DNA from: Pseudopyrenochaeta lycopersici
Taxonomy: Eukaryota; Ascomycota; Dothideomycetes; Pleosporales; Pseudopyrenochaetaceae
Length of the DNA stretch: 64,000 bases
Assembly: GCA_003313425.1 (NCBI GenBank)
Contig: NHZP01000021.1
Coordinates: 372,001-436,000, forward strand
Direction of reading: 5' to 3'
Shown: positions 1-10,591 of the stretch, piece by piece
Numbering within the stretch: position 1 is the first letter of the stretch
Layout of the letters: every line of letters begins with the position of its first letter
Translations under genes and position numbers: made by a program
Notes under the pieces: generated by a model
What the model saw: the letters and a program-made list of their open reading frames with translations, nothing else
Databases searched by the model: none
Told to the model about the DNA's origin: nothing

Positions 1-2378
1 CGGCACAGAACTGGCATACCAAGGCTACCGCACGACTGAGCGGAGAGAAGGCCCCAAAGAAGGTCGCAGACAATGCGACAGACGTGAACCGCACAGCGCT
101 GGGCCCCAGAACGAGGAGAGTGTCCAAAAGCCCAGAACCGGCAACACATGCAGAGCGGCCAGTAAAGCGAACTCGGGTCAGCGGCGACTTCAGGCCAAAG
201 TCCACTGAGAAGACTGGAGAAAGCGACTTCAGGCCGCAGTCCAATCCAGCCGTGACGAAGAGGCCGGGCGAGAAGCAGGAGGCGCCAAAAGGTGGAAAGC
301 AGATTATCTCGTCACTTTTCACCTACAACCCCACCTCGACAACGAAGCCCCAAGCAGGCGAACGCCGCGCAGAAGATGCGCCAGTCGAGCCTTCGAACGC
401 ACCGCTCAGCAGCGAACTCGACACTTTTACTTCTCTCGGTATATCCACGACGCTCGCGGCGCATCTGTTGAACAAGATGGAATTAAAGGCACCGACAGCA
501 ATTCAGAAGGCGGCAATCACACAACTAGTCAAGGACGACTCAGACGCCTTTATACAGGCTGAGACAGGTTCAGGGAAGACGCTAGCATATTTGCTGCCCA
601 TCGTGCAAAGACTAATGGAACTCTCCGCGAACATGAAGAAGCGGAAAGTAGACGAGAACGTGCAAAGAAACTCGGGTTTATTTGCTATCATCATGGCGCC
701 GACACGAGAATTGAGCAAACAGATTGCACTGGTCTTGGAGAAGCTCTTGGGTTGCGCACACTGGTTAGTGGCTACGACGGTTATTGGTGGTGAAAAGAAG
801 AAGTCAGAGAAGGCGCGATTGCGAAAAGGAATCAACATCCTGGTCGCCACCCCTGGTCGACTTGTCGATCATCTGGAGCACACCGAGGCGCTGGATGTGA
901 GCAATGTGAGATGGCTTGTTCTGGACGAAGGGGATCGCTTAATGGAGCTTGGATTTGAACAGGAGATCCAGCGAATTGTTGGTGCGCTGAATCTACGAAT
1001 GCGTGCGAAGAAGGACGATCAACTGAAGATACCTGGACTGCCGGAGAAGCGAACCACTGTTCTCTGTTCTGCGACGATGAAGATGGATGTGGAGAGGCTT
1101 GGCCAGATCAGCTTGAAGGATGCCGTGCACATTCGAGCGGACCCCACAAGCAAAGAACAGGATGTTGGCGGAACGAAAGATGATCAGACTTTCTTTGCCC
1201 CGGCGCAACTGAAGCAGTCGTATGCTGTAGTTGCTCCAAAACTTCGGCTGGTCACTCTGATGAGTTTCCTAAAGCGCGCATTTGCACGCAAAGGCTCAGT
1301 CATGAAGGCCATTGTGTTCATATCATGCGCCGATTCGGTCGACTTCCATTTCGATATGCTTACCAGCGACTTGGAACAGAAATCGGAGAAGAAGCAGGAC
1401 GCTAAAGAGGAGGAATCGGAGGATGATAGCTCAGAAAAGAAGCCCACGAAAAAGGCCAAAGCTGTACCACAGGCAGACCCCACCAAACTCACAGTGACCA
1501 ACGCCGAATCGCCAATTCTCTCTACCAAAACACATAGCGTAACAGCATATCGTCTCCATGGTTCTCTCCAGCAATCCCTTCGAACATCCACCCTCGCTCA
1601 CTTCACCAAGAACAAAGAACCTGCCGTTCTCATTGCCACCGACGTTGCATCTCGAGGTCTTGATCTTCCAAATGTCGATCTTGTCGTCGAGTTTGACCCC
1701 ACCTTCGCTCGAGAAGACCATCTCCATCGTATTGGTCGTACTGCACGTGCCGGCCGTGATGGGCGTGCATGCATCTTTCTCATGCCCGGCTGTGAAGAAG
1801 GTTATGTGGATATCCTTAAATCAGACAGAAAAGACACGGAAGCAGGTATCCACATTTCCCGACAAGATGCGGACGACATTCTCAACCGCGGACTAGTCAC
1901 CAGCGGCTTGGTAGATAAGAATGCGTACATGGATAAGGCGACTGATCTTCAACTCGCCATTGAGCGTTGGGCTCTAGCTTCACCATCACGTCTCGAAGCA
2001 GCACGACGTGCATACCAAAGTCATGTACGTGCATACGCTACGCACGTGGCAGACGAACGCAAATACTTCGACATCAAACAGCTACATCTCGGTCACCTAG
2101 CCAAAGCCTTTGCACTAAGAGAGCGACCGAGTGGTATGAAGGTTCCAGGTCTTCGAACAGGAGCTGGAAGGGGTGATAAGACGCCGGCCAAGGTTCGTGG
2201 TGGCAAGAAGGAGGCGGTCAGGGAGAGGGAGAAAGAAGGGGCTGTGAAGAAAATGGTGGATCTAGATCTTCCAGATAGCCATGATACCGAGGAAGCTTCC
2301 AAGATGAGGAAGGCAGTGCGGGCTCGCGAAAAGTTCATGCGTCATGCTGGTATGGCTAGTGAGTTCAACTTGGGATAA
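1..2378 (+). CDS. dbp7: ATP-dependent DEAD-box RNA helicase Dbp7 (5' end outside the window)
   Basis: This is a nucleolar DEAD-box RNA helicase of the Dbp7 (human DDX31) family, which acts in assembly of the 60S ribosomal subunit. The frame is open from base 3, so the true start lies to the left and the N-terminus is missing; the first in-frame GTG at 84 is not a credible start. Visible helicase motifs in order: AETGSGKT (558-581), PTREL, TPGR, DEGD (923-934; Dbp7 proteins carry DEGD in place of DEAD), SAT (1068-1076), RGLDLP (about 1653-1670) and HRIGRTARAG (about 1725-1754). A Lys/Glu-rich insertion sits between the two RecA-like lobes, and the C-terminus is basic, as is usual for this family. 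No intron is needed in the visible part. It converges with the protease gene on the right. The family call is firm; the start cannot be given. Confidence 0.93.
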   Translation, partial: AQNWHTKATARLSGEKAPKKVADNATDVNRTALGPRTRRVSKSPEPATHAERPVKRTRVSGDFRPKSTEKTGESDFRPQSNPAVTKRPGEKQEAPKGGKQIISSLFTYNPTSTTKPQAGERRAEDAPVEPSNAPLSSELDTFTSLGISTTLAAHLLNKMELKAPTAIQKAAITQLVKDDSDAFIQAETGSGKTLAYLLPIVQRLMELSANMKKRKVDENVQRNSGLFAIIMAPTRELSKQIALVLEKLLGCAHWLVATTVIGGEKKKSEKARLRKGINILVATPGRLVDHLEHTEALDVSNVRWLVLDEGDRLMELGFEQEIQRIVGALNLRMRAKKDDQLKIPGLPEKRTTVLCSATMKMDVERLGQISLKDAVHIRADPTSKEQDVGGTKDDQTFFAPAQLKQSYAVVAPKLRLVTLMSFLKRAFARKGSVMKAIVFISCADSVDFHFDMLTSDLEQKSEKKQDAKEEESEDDSSEKKPTKKAKAVPQADPTKLTVTNAESPILSTKTHSVTAYRLHGSLQQSLRTSTLAHFTKNKEPAVLIATDVASRGLDLPNVDLVVEFDPTFAREDHLHRIGRTARAGRDGRACIFLMPGCEEGYVDILKSDRKDTEAGIHISRQDADDILNRGLVTSGLVDKNAYMDKATDLQLAIERWALASPSRLEAARRAYQSHVRAYATHVADERKYFDIKQLHLGHLAKAFALRERPSGMKVPGLRTGAGRGDKTPAKVRGGKKEAVREREKEGAVKKMVDLDLPDSHDTEEASKMRKAVRAREKFMRHAGMASEFNLG

Positions 2379-3354
2379 GGTCTGCCAGTGCCAAAATGCA
2401 GATAGTTCGAGGTGGCAATCAAACACTTTCGAATCGATGATACCCTTTCTTTGGTCAGATCACTTCTCCATTGCATAGCGTTTACTAGAACGGAATGTTG
2501 ATCTCTGTGGGGAACAAAAGTATCCATTCTTCCCAGAATGAAGTTGAATTATTAGAAGGCTCACTATTCGTGCGGATTGGTGCCAGACACTAGAAGTGAG
2601 AAGCGCGTAACATCTGCGACGTGGAGAAAGCGTGCTTTTAATCGTGACATATAGTCCTCTCTCATCGTGCGTGCACGGCAAAGCAATGTCCACGCAGTCT
2701 GTCTCCGATATACCACTACATTCGTCTATTGTACACAACAACCATCTACGATACTTAGTAGGGTATCTTGGTCCATCATCTCTATCTGGACTGATAAACT
2801 CCCTTATGCAGTTAGACGAAGCCACGAATAGGTCGTTACACCGATTTCTATACTCAGCTAACGTTTCTTGCCTGGAGCTCTTGGTAGTGCGACGTTTATA
2901 CCAAGTACAAAGTACATAAAAATTCATACGCGCGGCGTGGGATACTTGGGCTGTTAGTGAGGGGGAAAGCGTATCTGTTGAGCCCCTTTTCTTTTCATCA
3001 TATGAAAGGGTTTGTTTGGGATGATGTTGCCTCCAACTCTCGTGCTGCTAAAAGAACAATATTCCCAGTTTGAATTGCACTCTGCGCCTTTGGCAATAAG
3101 ACAGACATGAGAATCAATTTCATTACGAAGAGTGCACAGAAAGAGGCTTGAATTTGAGGCAATAACTACACACCCCGTCTGGATCATTTGATACGGCCGG
3201 GAAATACTAGGAAAATCAGTCTGTGAAAAAGAAAGCTAGCGTGTCAGAGGAGACGATAACAAGTATACGGATAGAGAGAGAGTTAGCGAAAGCACCCAGC
3301 ACCAGTCCAATTTCTTCGCTCTTCTTCCTGAGACAATCCCACAGCATTACATGC
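2379..3354. other. Intergenic region between convergent 3' ends
   Basis: This stretch separates the stop codons of the helicase and the protease. It holds only short overlapping open frames without recognisable domains, codon bias or splice partners. I see no RNA gene or repeat. Confidence 0.6.
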
Positions 3355-5842
3355 CTACCACTCACAGTACGCAACGGCATGTTCGTAAACCCCAATATCA
3401 CACTTCTTGCTTTCCTTCTTTCCCATCATTTCCTCAGCATAGCAAGGAATCGCCTGCCCATTCTTTTCCTTGCACCACAACGCACCAGCATTTTGCCCGT
3501 CATTCTTGTACTCGCAATCCATGCCGTCAATTTTGAATAAATAGATACCACCAGGCCACGGCGGATTGTCAACCATGCTTGGGTCGCTCTTGGCCGGAAC
3601 TGTCAAGACCGGTTTGTCGTTCTTGCCGTTACGGCACAGGGCTGATTTGCCCTGATCGGTTAGACGGAAGAACCAGCTGTTTGTGTTGTCCGCTTCCGTG
3701 ATTAGGTTTTGTAGGATGACTTGTAGAGCTTTTGTTTTAGGGGGGCTGGGAGGAGCTGGAGGAGCTGTTTGAGGGGGTGGTGTGGAAGGGTCGGTAACGA
3801 GAGGGAGGTCGTCTGCGCTTGCATCCTTGTGGTTTTGCTCCGTTGCACCGTTCCAAATCATGCGGACATCACTTCCAGGTTTGCGGATCCAGCTTGAGGA
3901 GTCGGATACAAGGTATTCTCGAATAGCTTTGACGCGCGCGATGCCGCTTAATCCGTCCCAGCGCTGTCTTATTGGTTTATGGGATAAGTATGTTGAAATA
4001 AGACCAGCGACTTGCGGTACAGCTATTTCCTATTCGTGAGTATATCCCTATCTCATACGGGGCTTGAACACTGGTGCTAAGATTACGTACCTACTGAAGT
4101 TCCTGACTCCGTCTTCGAATCGAAATCGATATCGAACTCTCCCTCAATATTCTCGCCCGGCGCATATACTGTAAGCCGAGGGCCGCCTTGGGACATGGGT
4201 ATACGTTCACCGTCATAATTAGCTGCACCCACGATGATCAGAGGCATATCTTCACTCTGATATACTTGAGGTCGTGTGTCGACGTTCTGCCGGTTTGGTT
4301 TTTCTGCATCGTTGCCCGCCGCTAAAACGATGGGCACTCCCATACCCAACAACGTCTGCATAGGACGCTCATAATTGATTCTCCATCGTACGCTCCTTTT
4401 GACGTTTTCAATCGTATCGGGTTCTTCGGACCCAGATGCGATCATTATTACGCTTCGATCCTGGCGGTCAGGATGAGCATCAAGATCGTCTATTATCTTG
4501 TTGAATGCATTCACAAAGTCGACCTCTTCGTAAGTCATCTTCACAGATACTAATGTTGCCTAAAGGTAGAGGTATAGAGTCAGCCTAGCTTGCACAAATC
4601 TACCGTGAAGATGAGAAGATATTTACACAGCTGCCAAGCATATGCGCAGTGCCCACTTAGGGATTCCTTTGCTGCGTTGCATTGAAACCAAGTGCGCACT
4701 CAATATGATAGATTATCTTACCTTCTTTGCCAGTCCAAAATAGGTACCGACCGCTTTGGAAGCCACGAAAGTGCCATGATACTTTACATTGCTATCATCT
4801 TCCCACTTCTTCTGTTTCAGGCGCTCAGATAAAGCTGACTGCAACACTATGATGTTTTCTGGTTCATCATCTAAGGGATGGAATTCAAGGGTGTAAAGCG
4901 GCTTCTTTAGTGAATATTGTGTCGATAAAGAGGCTCTTGCAATGAGTACTCACATTATAGGCATTAGTTCGAATGCCTTTATCAATGACATATACAAAGG
5001 TACCTTCGCCAGGCTCAGGCATATAAACGAAGTCAGTTAACTTGTTGAGATCAGCGCCTCTGATTAATTTTGTTAGCGAAACATCAGAAGCGGTGGTCCA
5101 AGACTTACTCAAATTGACTATCCATAACCAAGGCTTTATCTGCGTTTTTCTGCTTTTTCCACTGGGTATCTCGTGCGGAAAACTTGATGCTTTTTTCGTG
5201 TGCCTTATGTACGTTTTGTGAGGAGATTGGCCGATCGCTAGCTGGTATTGCCCGGAAGTCCTTGATAAAAGTGGTAGGGCTGACCTGTAAGACCCCTTCA
5301 TGCTGTTCAACAGCGGCCTTCGCATCAAGGTCTAGTTCCACATGATACCAGCCAACAACTTTACTCCTGTCATCCCAATCCGGAATGGGAATGTACCCGA
5401 TGTCACCCCGAACCTTGGATTTCAAGAATTCTTCTGTCGTGCGCCAATCAAATGAAGTATTTGCCATGACAACATAAGTTTGACCATCATCTCGGCGGAC
5501 GGCATGGGTATCCGACGGGTGATCTTTTTCGACAAGACCCACACCCTTTACCGCTTTGATTGCTGTTGTCAGATCGCTACTATCTTTCGATGTGACACGC
5601 CAGTACTCAGTCACTTGACCTTGTTGATCGCCATCGTGAGTGACCGGAACGACATTACTTTCTCCGCACAGGTCCTTCAGTAAGGTCTCAGTCTCTGTGG
5701 ATTGAATACTTTGGCTGGAATCGATAGGGTAGACGGTATAGTGAGCCACGCTGGTGTCGCTACTCAAAAGATTAGAAGAAAGACTTGATGCAAATGCCGG
5801 GATGACTAGATGAGTACAAAGTAGAAAAGAAAGGAGGTGCAT
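3355..5842 (-). CDS. Secreted subtilisin-like serine protease (S8) with a Cys-containing C-terminal domain
   Basis: Model of five exons on the minus strand: 5842-5109, 5059-4954, 4901-4722, 4559-4091 and 4022-3355, giving 718 residues. The start is the ATG at 5842; the upstream TTG is ignored. Residues 1 to about 20 form a hydrophobic signal peptide, followed by a propeptide-like region of about 220 residues. The S8 catalytic residues are all present in the family order: Asp271 (VYVIDKGI), His322 (HGTFVAS), oxyanion Asn423 (VLAAGND) and Ser495 (GTSVAVPQVAGL), so the enzyme should be active. After the catalytic domain comes a Pro-rich linker (residues about 570-590) and a tail of about 140 residues with several cysteines that I do not recognise. 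Extracellular or vacuolar proteolysis is the likely role. All introns join phases correctly, and the joins at exons 3-4 and 4-5 rebuild conserved S8 motifs. Confidence 0.88.
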
Positions 5843-8206
5843 TGTCAATGGTGGTAGTAGGGAAGAATTAGGAAGAAGAGCGACTTTTACTAATAAGAAA
5901 GGAAGTGAAGTGCCTTCCTGCCTTTATACCTTGCCGCGATGATACACCACTTGTTCAGCGTTCGTCACTTTCCAAAGCCACTGCAACATTGAGGCATAGA
6001 CAGGCTGCGCCAGATCCTACAAGGCATTCTGGTCATGGATAAGAACTTGGAAGTTGCAGCGCTCATTGCAGACACTCCTATAATTCCACACCGAACCCGA
6101 CGGCACAGGTGGCCACCCATATGTTTGAAACAGCTTAGAGTGGCACAGAGACAACGGTTTGGGGGCTCAGCTTGAAGCCTGGCAGCGCGAAGCGCTTAAA
6201 AGAGGGACCTTGTGTACAGAAGCATGCTTGGATGAAAAAAAAACTCTTTCAAGAATAGCACAAAGGATGTGGCGTAGACGAAAATAAGCAGTGTGAAACA
6301 TCGCCTGGAGAATGACCAGAAAAATGTACCTACTTATCCGATGCACTCGCCATGCTTGGCACGGCGTAGTGAGGCGAGAGCTTGATCTTCGTTCAAAGAT
6401 GACGAACTAGAAGCCTCTGCTATGTGGCGGGTTATTCGTGAGGATCGATATGTGTGAAAAGTAGAAAGTGAAACGAAGTGTGTGGGAAGAGGCCAATATA
6501 ACATCTGGTGGTGACGTAAGGGCCTGCTGTGCCGCAATCACTAGGAGTCGAACGCTTTCAATGGTGTGGTGGCGTTTTCATCGACACATCTCTTTCGATG
6601 TTTGGTTGAATTTTAGCACCCAGAAACTCTACCACCACTTACTCGATTTCCATGATGGATAACTCAATTAGACGCATATACTCGTTTTTATTATTTGGCT
6701 CACTAGAATATTTAACATACTACTTGCGGGTGGCACACTGGCGGAAGCGCCGAGGTAGGCTTGGAAAACATTTAGGGGACATCAGGAAAGCCATGAACCA
6801 CTAGATACCGCTGCTAACTCTGGTATCAACCCTTAATGTAAGCAAAGTCCAATGAGACGAACCATAGAATATTTACATCGCTTTCGGACAAGCTACATAT
6901 CGTAATATGTTGGACGGATATAGAGCTTTTCTGAGGTGTGACCTATATAAAAGGCCACGAAGAAAGAACAGACTGTTTGTGTACTTTGGAAAGCGTCTGG
7001 CGTGAAAGCAATGGATCGATGCACAAGGTGTTGATGAACCACCGAGCATCCTCTTGTTTGTGGTTGGTTCTATAGTTGAAAAACTCCGAGTCGACTGATT
7101 GCAACGATGTCAACTCTAAATTTGAGACTTGATTTTCCAGATTACGAAGAAGGCGTTCAAGCAGATATATACATGGCCGTGCTATATATTTTAGGAGCGA
7201 CCTACAATTTCTGTGCATTTGCGTGAGGCCGTGCTTGGTTGCTACATATGGTCATTCACAGATTTCGCTACGAGCATAATGATGTCTTCCAAAGATATCA
7301 TGGATTATACAGCGGAGAAAAGTACTAGAGCATATATTTACATGATATTTTCAGAATTGTAAATTAGCGTGGCTCACCTGTTCTCTGATATTGCAGCTAG
7401 AGGCACCGTACACATGAGGCCCGTTTTCATCCTCTAGAGGAGTTTCGGGGCCGTACAAGCCTGGTATAAGACTTTGATATATGTATGCATTTCGATATAT
7501 CATTCAACATATCAAGAATGCATTACAAGCAACTAACTTCGGGTCACACATCCAAATGAGGAGCACGCCGGTGAGTGCGTGGCATAGTCAGGTCCATATT
7601 TCAGCGTATTATGCGCATTTTGTCATACGGATTCTGTTCTTGACCAAGCCTATGGCTGCATGTGCGTGCGGGATGTCCTGTATCCATCCACGAGGTAAGT
7701 GGGCTTCCAATATGAATCTGAAGACGCTTGACCTCTTTCTTGCTATCAATGAGCCACCTTCCACGGCCCGGTCGCAGGAGCCCACAGAAAGTGCTACTGG
7801 AATGGAGAGGCGAAAGTGTAAAAGACTATCCGACACGGGGTGGTCGCTCGAGAGAGGCGTACTTATTGGGTGGCCGTAGCAAAATGCACCTCGATATAGA
7901 AGGATCGATAAGATGGACGAACTAGCTTTACGAGCTAGATGTGCCTGTGCTACTAGGCGAATGCGTGGTGATGCGTTTAATTAGGAAACAACACGCTCTT
8001 TTCTATCGTGTAGTCGTTATCGCGACGCATAGCACAGGGGATGTTCTGGTTGCTGATACTATTGGTAGAAGGCGCAGAGGTAGGATTAAGAGTAATGGGG
8101 TTAGCCGATGTGTGGGGTAACAGGGCGTTGGACAAACAATCGCCAGCCAATGCTTCAAGATACACAACGCTCACATGTCATCGCTTCAAGGCTCGTCCGC
8201 AATAAA
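5843..8206. other. Long gene-poor intergenic region upstream of the protease and left of the transposon
   Basis: About 2.4 kb, AT-rich in its middle (roughly 6600-7500). The open frames here are short, lack domains and do not join into a plausible spliced gene. The first part should contain the promoter of the protease gene. No tRNA, tandem repeat or second transposon was seen. Confidence 0.55.
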
Positions 8207-8208
8207 TA

Positions 8209-8253
8209 CCGAGGCTCACCTCGTAACGCCCGGCCCCTCGTAACGCCCGCTCC
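8209..8253 (+). repeat. Left terminal inverted repeat of the transposon
   Basis: 45 bp, identical to the reverse complement of 10288-10332. Inside it the 14-mer CCTCGTAACGCCCG occurs twice in direct orientation (8219-8232 and 8236-8249, a 17-bp period), a layout compatible with two transposase binding sites. TA at 8207-8208 precedes it. Confidence 0.95.
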
Positions 8254-8297
8254 TCAACAATTGCACGGTTTTTTCAACACCACGTATCTCAACCAAT

Positions 8298-10181
8298 ATG
8301 GACCCAGTTATAGATGCGCTTACAGCTATCAACTCCTTGGAGTCTGGAGAAGATATTAATTACACAAAATTGGCGAATACCTATGGCGTTGACCGTAGAA
8401 CGATCGCAAGGCGGCACCAGCTCATTTCAACCTCGCGAGAAGTCAAAGCTCAAAATCAACAAAATCTCCATCCACACCAAGAAAAGGAGCTCATCCAGTA
8501 CATCATCCAGCTCACTAAGCGAGGCCTGCCACCTAGCAGGGCTATGATTCGAAACTTTGCGTCTCAAATAGCTAAAAAAGAGATTGGAAAGAACTGGGTT
8601 GATCGCTTTGTCAAGCGGCACAGTATCCATCTCATCTCTCAATATGCAGTTGGTATGGATAACAGCCGCCACAAGGCTGATTCCTTCAATAAGTATAGCC
8701 TCTATTTTAAGCTTTTAGATGATAAGATCAAGCAATATGAGATAGAAGCTCAGCATATATATAATATGGATGAAAAGGGGTTCCTATTAGGAGTAATAGG
8801 CAGGTTGAAGAGGATATTCAGCAGGACCTTATATGAGCGGGGGAACTATAGATCCTTCATCCAGGGTGGTAACAGAGAGTGGATTACCTTGATAGCCTGC
8901 ATCTGCGCGGATGGATCATCTCTGGAGCCTGCCCTGATATTTCAGTCAGCCTCATGCTCAATCCAGGACAGCTGGCTGCAAGAGTTTGATCCTGAGGATG
9001 ATCAAGCTCGCTTTACCTCATCTCCCTCAGGATGGACAAACAACGATATAGGCCTAGCATGGCTGAAACAGGTGTTTGATCGCAACACCAAGGCAAAAGC
9101 TCGATCCTCCTATCGATTACTCATCCTTGATGGCCATGGATCTCATGTTTCTATGGATTTTATTGACTATTGCGACCAAAACAAGATCCTCCTAGCTATC
9201 TATCCTCCTCACTCAACCCATAGCTTACAGCCACTTGACGTGAGCATGTTCAAGCCTCTCTCACTCGCGTACTCAGAGGAGATCTCACAGTTCATGGAGA
9301 GAAGCCAGGGGCTAGTCTCTATCAGCAAAAGAGACTTCTATCCTTTCTTCAAAGCAGCCTGGGCAGCTTCATTTAAAAAGGAGACCATCCTTAAGGCCTT
9401 TGAGGCAACTGGCCCATCGCCCTTTAATCCTGAGGTTATCCTTAAAAAGTTCAACACCAGGCTAGCTATGCAGGGGAATATAAGCGATAGTGAGTCCTCA
9501 GAGCTGAGTGCTGAGAATTGGAGGGAGCTAGAGGCGCTAGTACGCCACGTTGTCACGCATCGCGAGGATAAAGGGGCTAGAAAGCTCAGCAGGATCTTTC
9601 ACCACATCTGCACTAAAAAGGCTATCCTTGAGCATGAAGTAACAGCTATAAGAGGCGCTCTTATCCATGAGAGGAAGCGCAGGAAGCAGAGCAAGGTCCT
9701 CCCATTGCAGCCAGATGAGGACTATCATGGTGGTGCTGTATTCTGGTCACCCAAGAAAGTGAAGGAGGCACGTGACCGACAGGAGGCTAGAGCTCGCAAG
9801 GAGGAGGAGCAGCAACGTCAAAAGCTTGAAGCAGCTAAGCATCGTAAGGAGCAAAAGCAGGCCAAGGCTGAGATGGTTCAAGCAAGGCGAGTAGCTAGGG
9901 CTGAGGCTAGGTTACTGAGGCAGAGGGAAAAGGCAGATCGAGCTGCTGATCAGGCCGCCAGGCGGGCTGCTCGCAAGGCTGCAAAACGACTCAAACAAGC
10001 TCTCAAATTGTCCCAAAAAGGAAAAAAGAGCAGCCTTAAAACTGCTGCAAAGGCTGTTACTAGAAAAAGGCAGGTTGTGAGGCCTCGCAGTGTTGAGAAG
10101 GCCGCAGGTGCAGAATCAGGCCTACCGCCTGTTTTGTCACGTGGCGGCCGCGAAATCAAAGCTCCTATCAAGTACCAGTAG
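8298..10181 (+). CDS. Pogo/Fot1-type DDE transposase
   Basis: A 627-residue single-exon protein starting at the ATG at 8298. Order of parts: an N-terminal helix-turn-helix (TKLANTYGVDRRTIARR), a CENP-B/Tc5-like DNA-binding region (residues about 60-115), then the DDE_1 catalytic core with candidate acidic residues in YNMDEKG, LLILDGHGSH and HSLQPLDVSMFKPL, spaced as in pogo-type DDD enzymes. The last 150 residues or so are very rich in Lys, Arg, Ala and Gln and look like a long charged helix or coiled coil, perhaps nuclear or DNA-binding. It is the only gene of the element. All candidate catalytic residues are present and there are no internal stops, so it may be functional. The family call is secure; activity is inference. 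Confidence 0.94.
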   Translation: MDPVIDALTAINSLESGEDINYTKLANTYGVDRRTIARRHQLISTSREVKAQNQQNLHPHQEKELIQYIIQLTKRGLPPSRAMIRNFASQIAKKEIGKNWVDRFVKRHSIHLISQYAVGMDNSRHKADSFNKYSLYFKLLDDKIKQYEIEAQHIYNMDEKGFLLGVIGRLKRIFSRTLYERGNYRSFIQGGNREWITLIACICADGSSLEPALIFQSASCSIQDSWLQEFDPEDDQARFTSSPSGWTNNDIGLAWLKQVFDRNTKAKARSSYRLLILDGHGSHVSMDFIDYCDQNKILLAIYPPHSTHSLQPLDVSMFKPLSLAYSEEISQFMERSQGLVSISKRDFYPFFKAAWAASFKKETILKAFEATGPSPFNPEVILKKFNTRLAMQGNISDSESSELSAENWRELEALVRHVVTHREDKGARKLSRIFHHICTKKAILEHEVTAIRGALIHERKRRKQSKVLPLQPDEDYHGGAVFWSPKKVKEARDRQEARARKEEEQQRQKLEAAKHRKEQKQAKAEMVQARRVARAEARLLRQREKADRAADQAARRAARKAAKRLKQALKLSQKGKKSSLKTAAKAVTRKRQVVRPRSVEKAAGAESGLPPVLSRGGREIKAPIKYQ

Positions 10182-10287
10182 CTCTAGATAGCTATTAGCC
10201 TTATGAATCGATCCACCAGAAAAAATCGCGGTAATAGCTATAGTATGAGGCTCAATAGCCTCAAGTTTGTTGATGGGTTTGATGTTC

Positions 10288-10332
10288 GGAGCGGGCGTTA
10301 CGAGGGGCCGGGCGTTACGAGGTGAGCCTCGG
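10288..10332 (-). repeat. Right terminal inverted repeat of the transposon
   Basis: Perfect 45-bp inverted copy of 8209-8253, including the two internal 14-bp direct repeats, followed by the target-site TA at 10333-10334. Confidence 0.95.
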
Positions 10333-10591
10333 TATATCTAGATACGTGTATCGATGCAGGACTGCAAGATCGCTGCCCTATCTGGTGGCCTGACCTCTGT
10401 GATAAGACGAAATATTCCGTGAAGCCGTTGTGTTTCCCTTCAGGCGCCCCGCGTTCATCCGTCCACCCCAGTAAATAGCTCAGCTTTGCCATTCTGCCTT
10501 GCACTGCGCCCGTTCTCGGTTCGCTGGGAATGCGTCGCGCTCCGCAAAATCCTAGGTGGCGGCAGCACCAGCGTCTGCCTTTGGACTCAAC

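Larger units (their letters stand above)
8209..10332 (+). mobile_element. Intact pogo/Fot1-type (Tc1-mariner superfamily) DNA transposon, 2124 bp
   Basis: The element is bounded by perfect 45-bp terminal inverted repeats (8209-8253 and 10288-10332) and flanked by the dinucleotide TA on both sides (8207-8208 and 10333-10334), the target duplication expected for Tc1/mariner/pogo elements. It carries one uninterrupted transposase gene (8298-10181), leaving only 44 bp before and 106 bp after the gene inside the repeats. The perfect ends and open frame show that it has not decayed by RIP (repeat-induced C-to-T mutation) or by frameshifts. It is probably a recent insertion and could be autonomous. 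I do not assign it to a named family. Confidence 0.95.

Noticed and set aside
1184..1591. 135-codon minus-strand frame inside DBP7
   Set aside because: Antisense shadow of the helicase coding sequence.
2460..2927. 155-codon minus-strand frame right of DBP7
   Set aside because: Composition is random-like, no domain, and no splice partner or promoter evidence.
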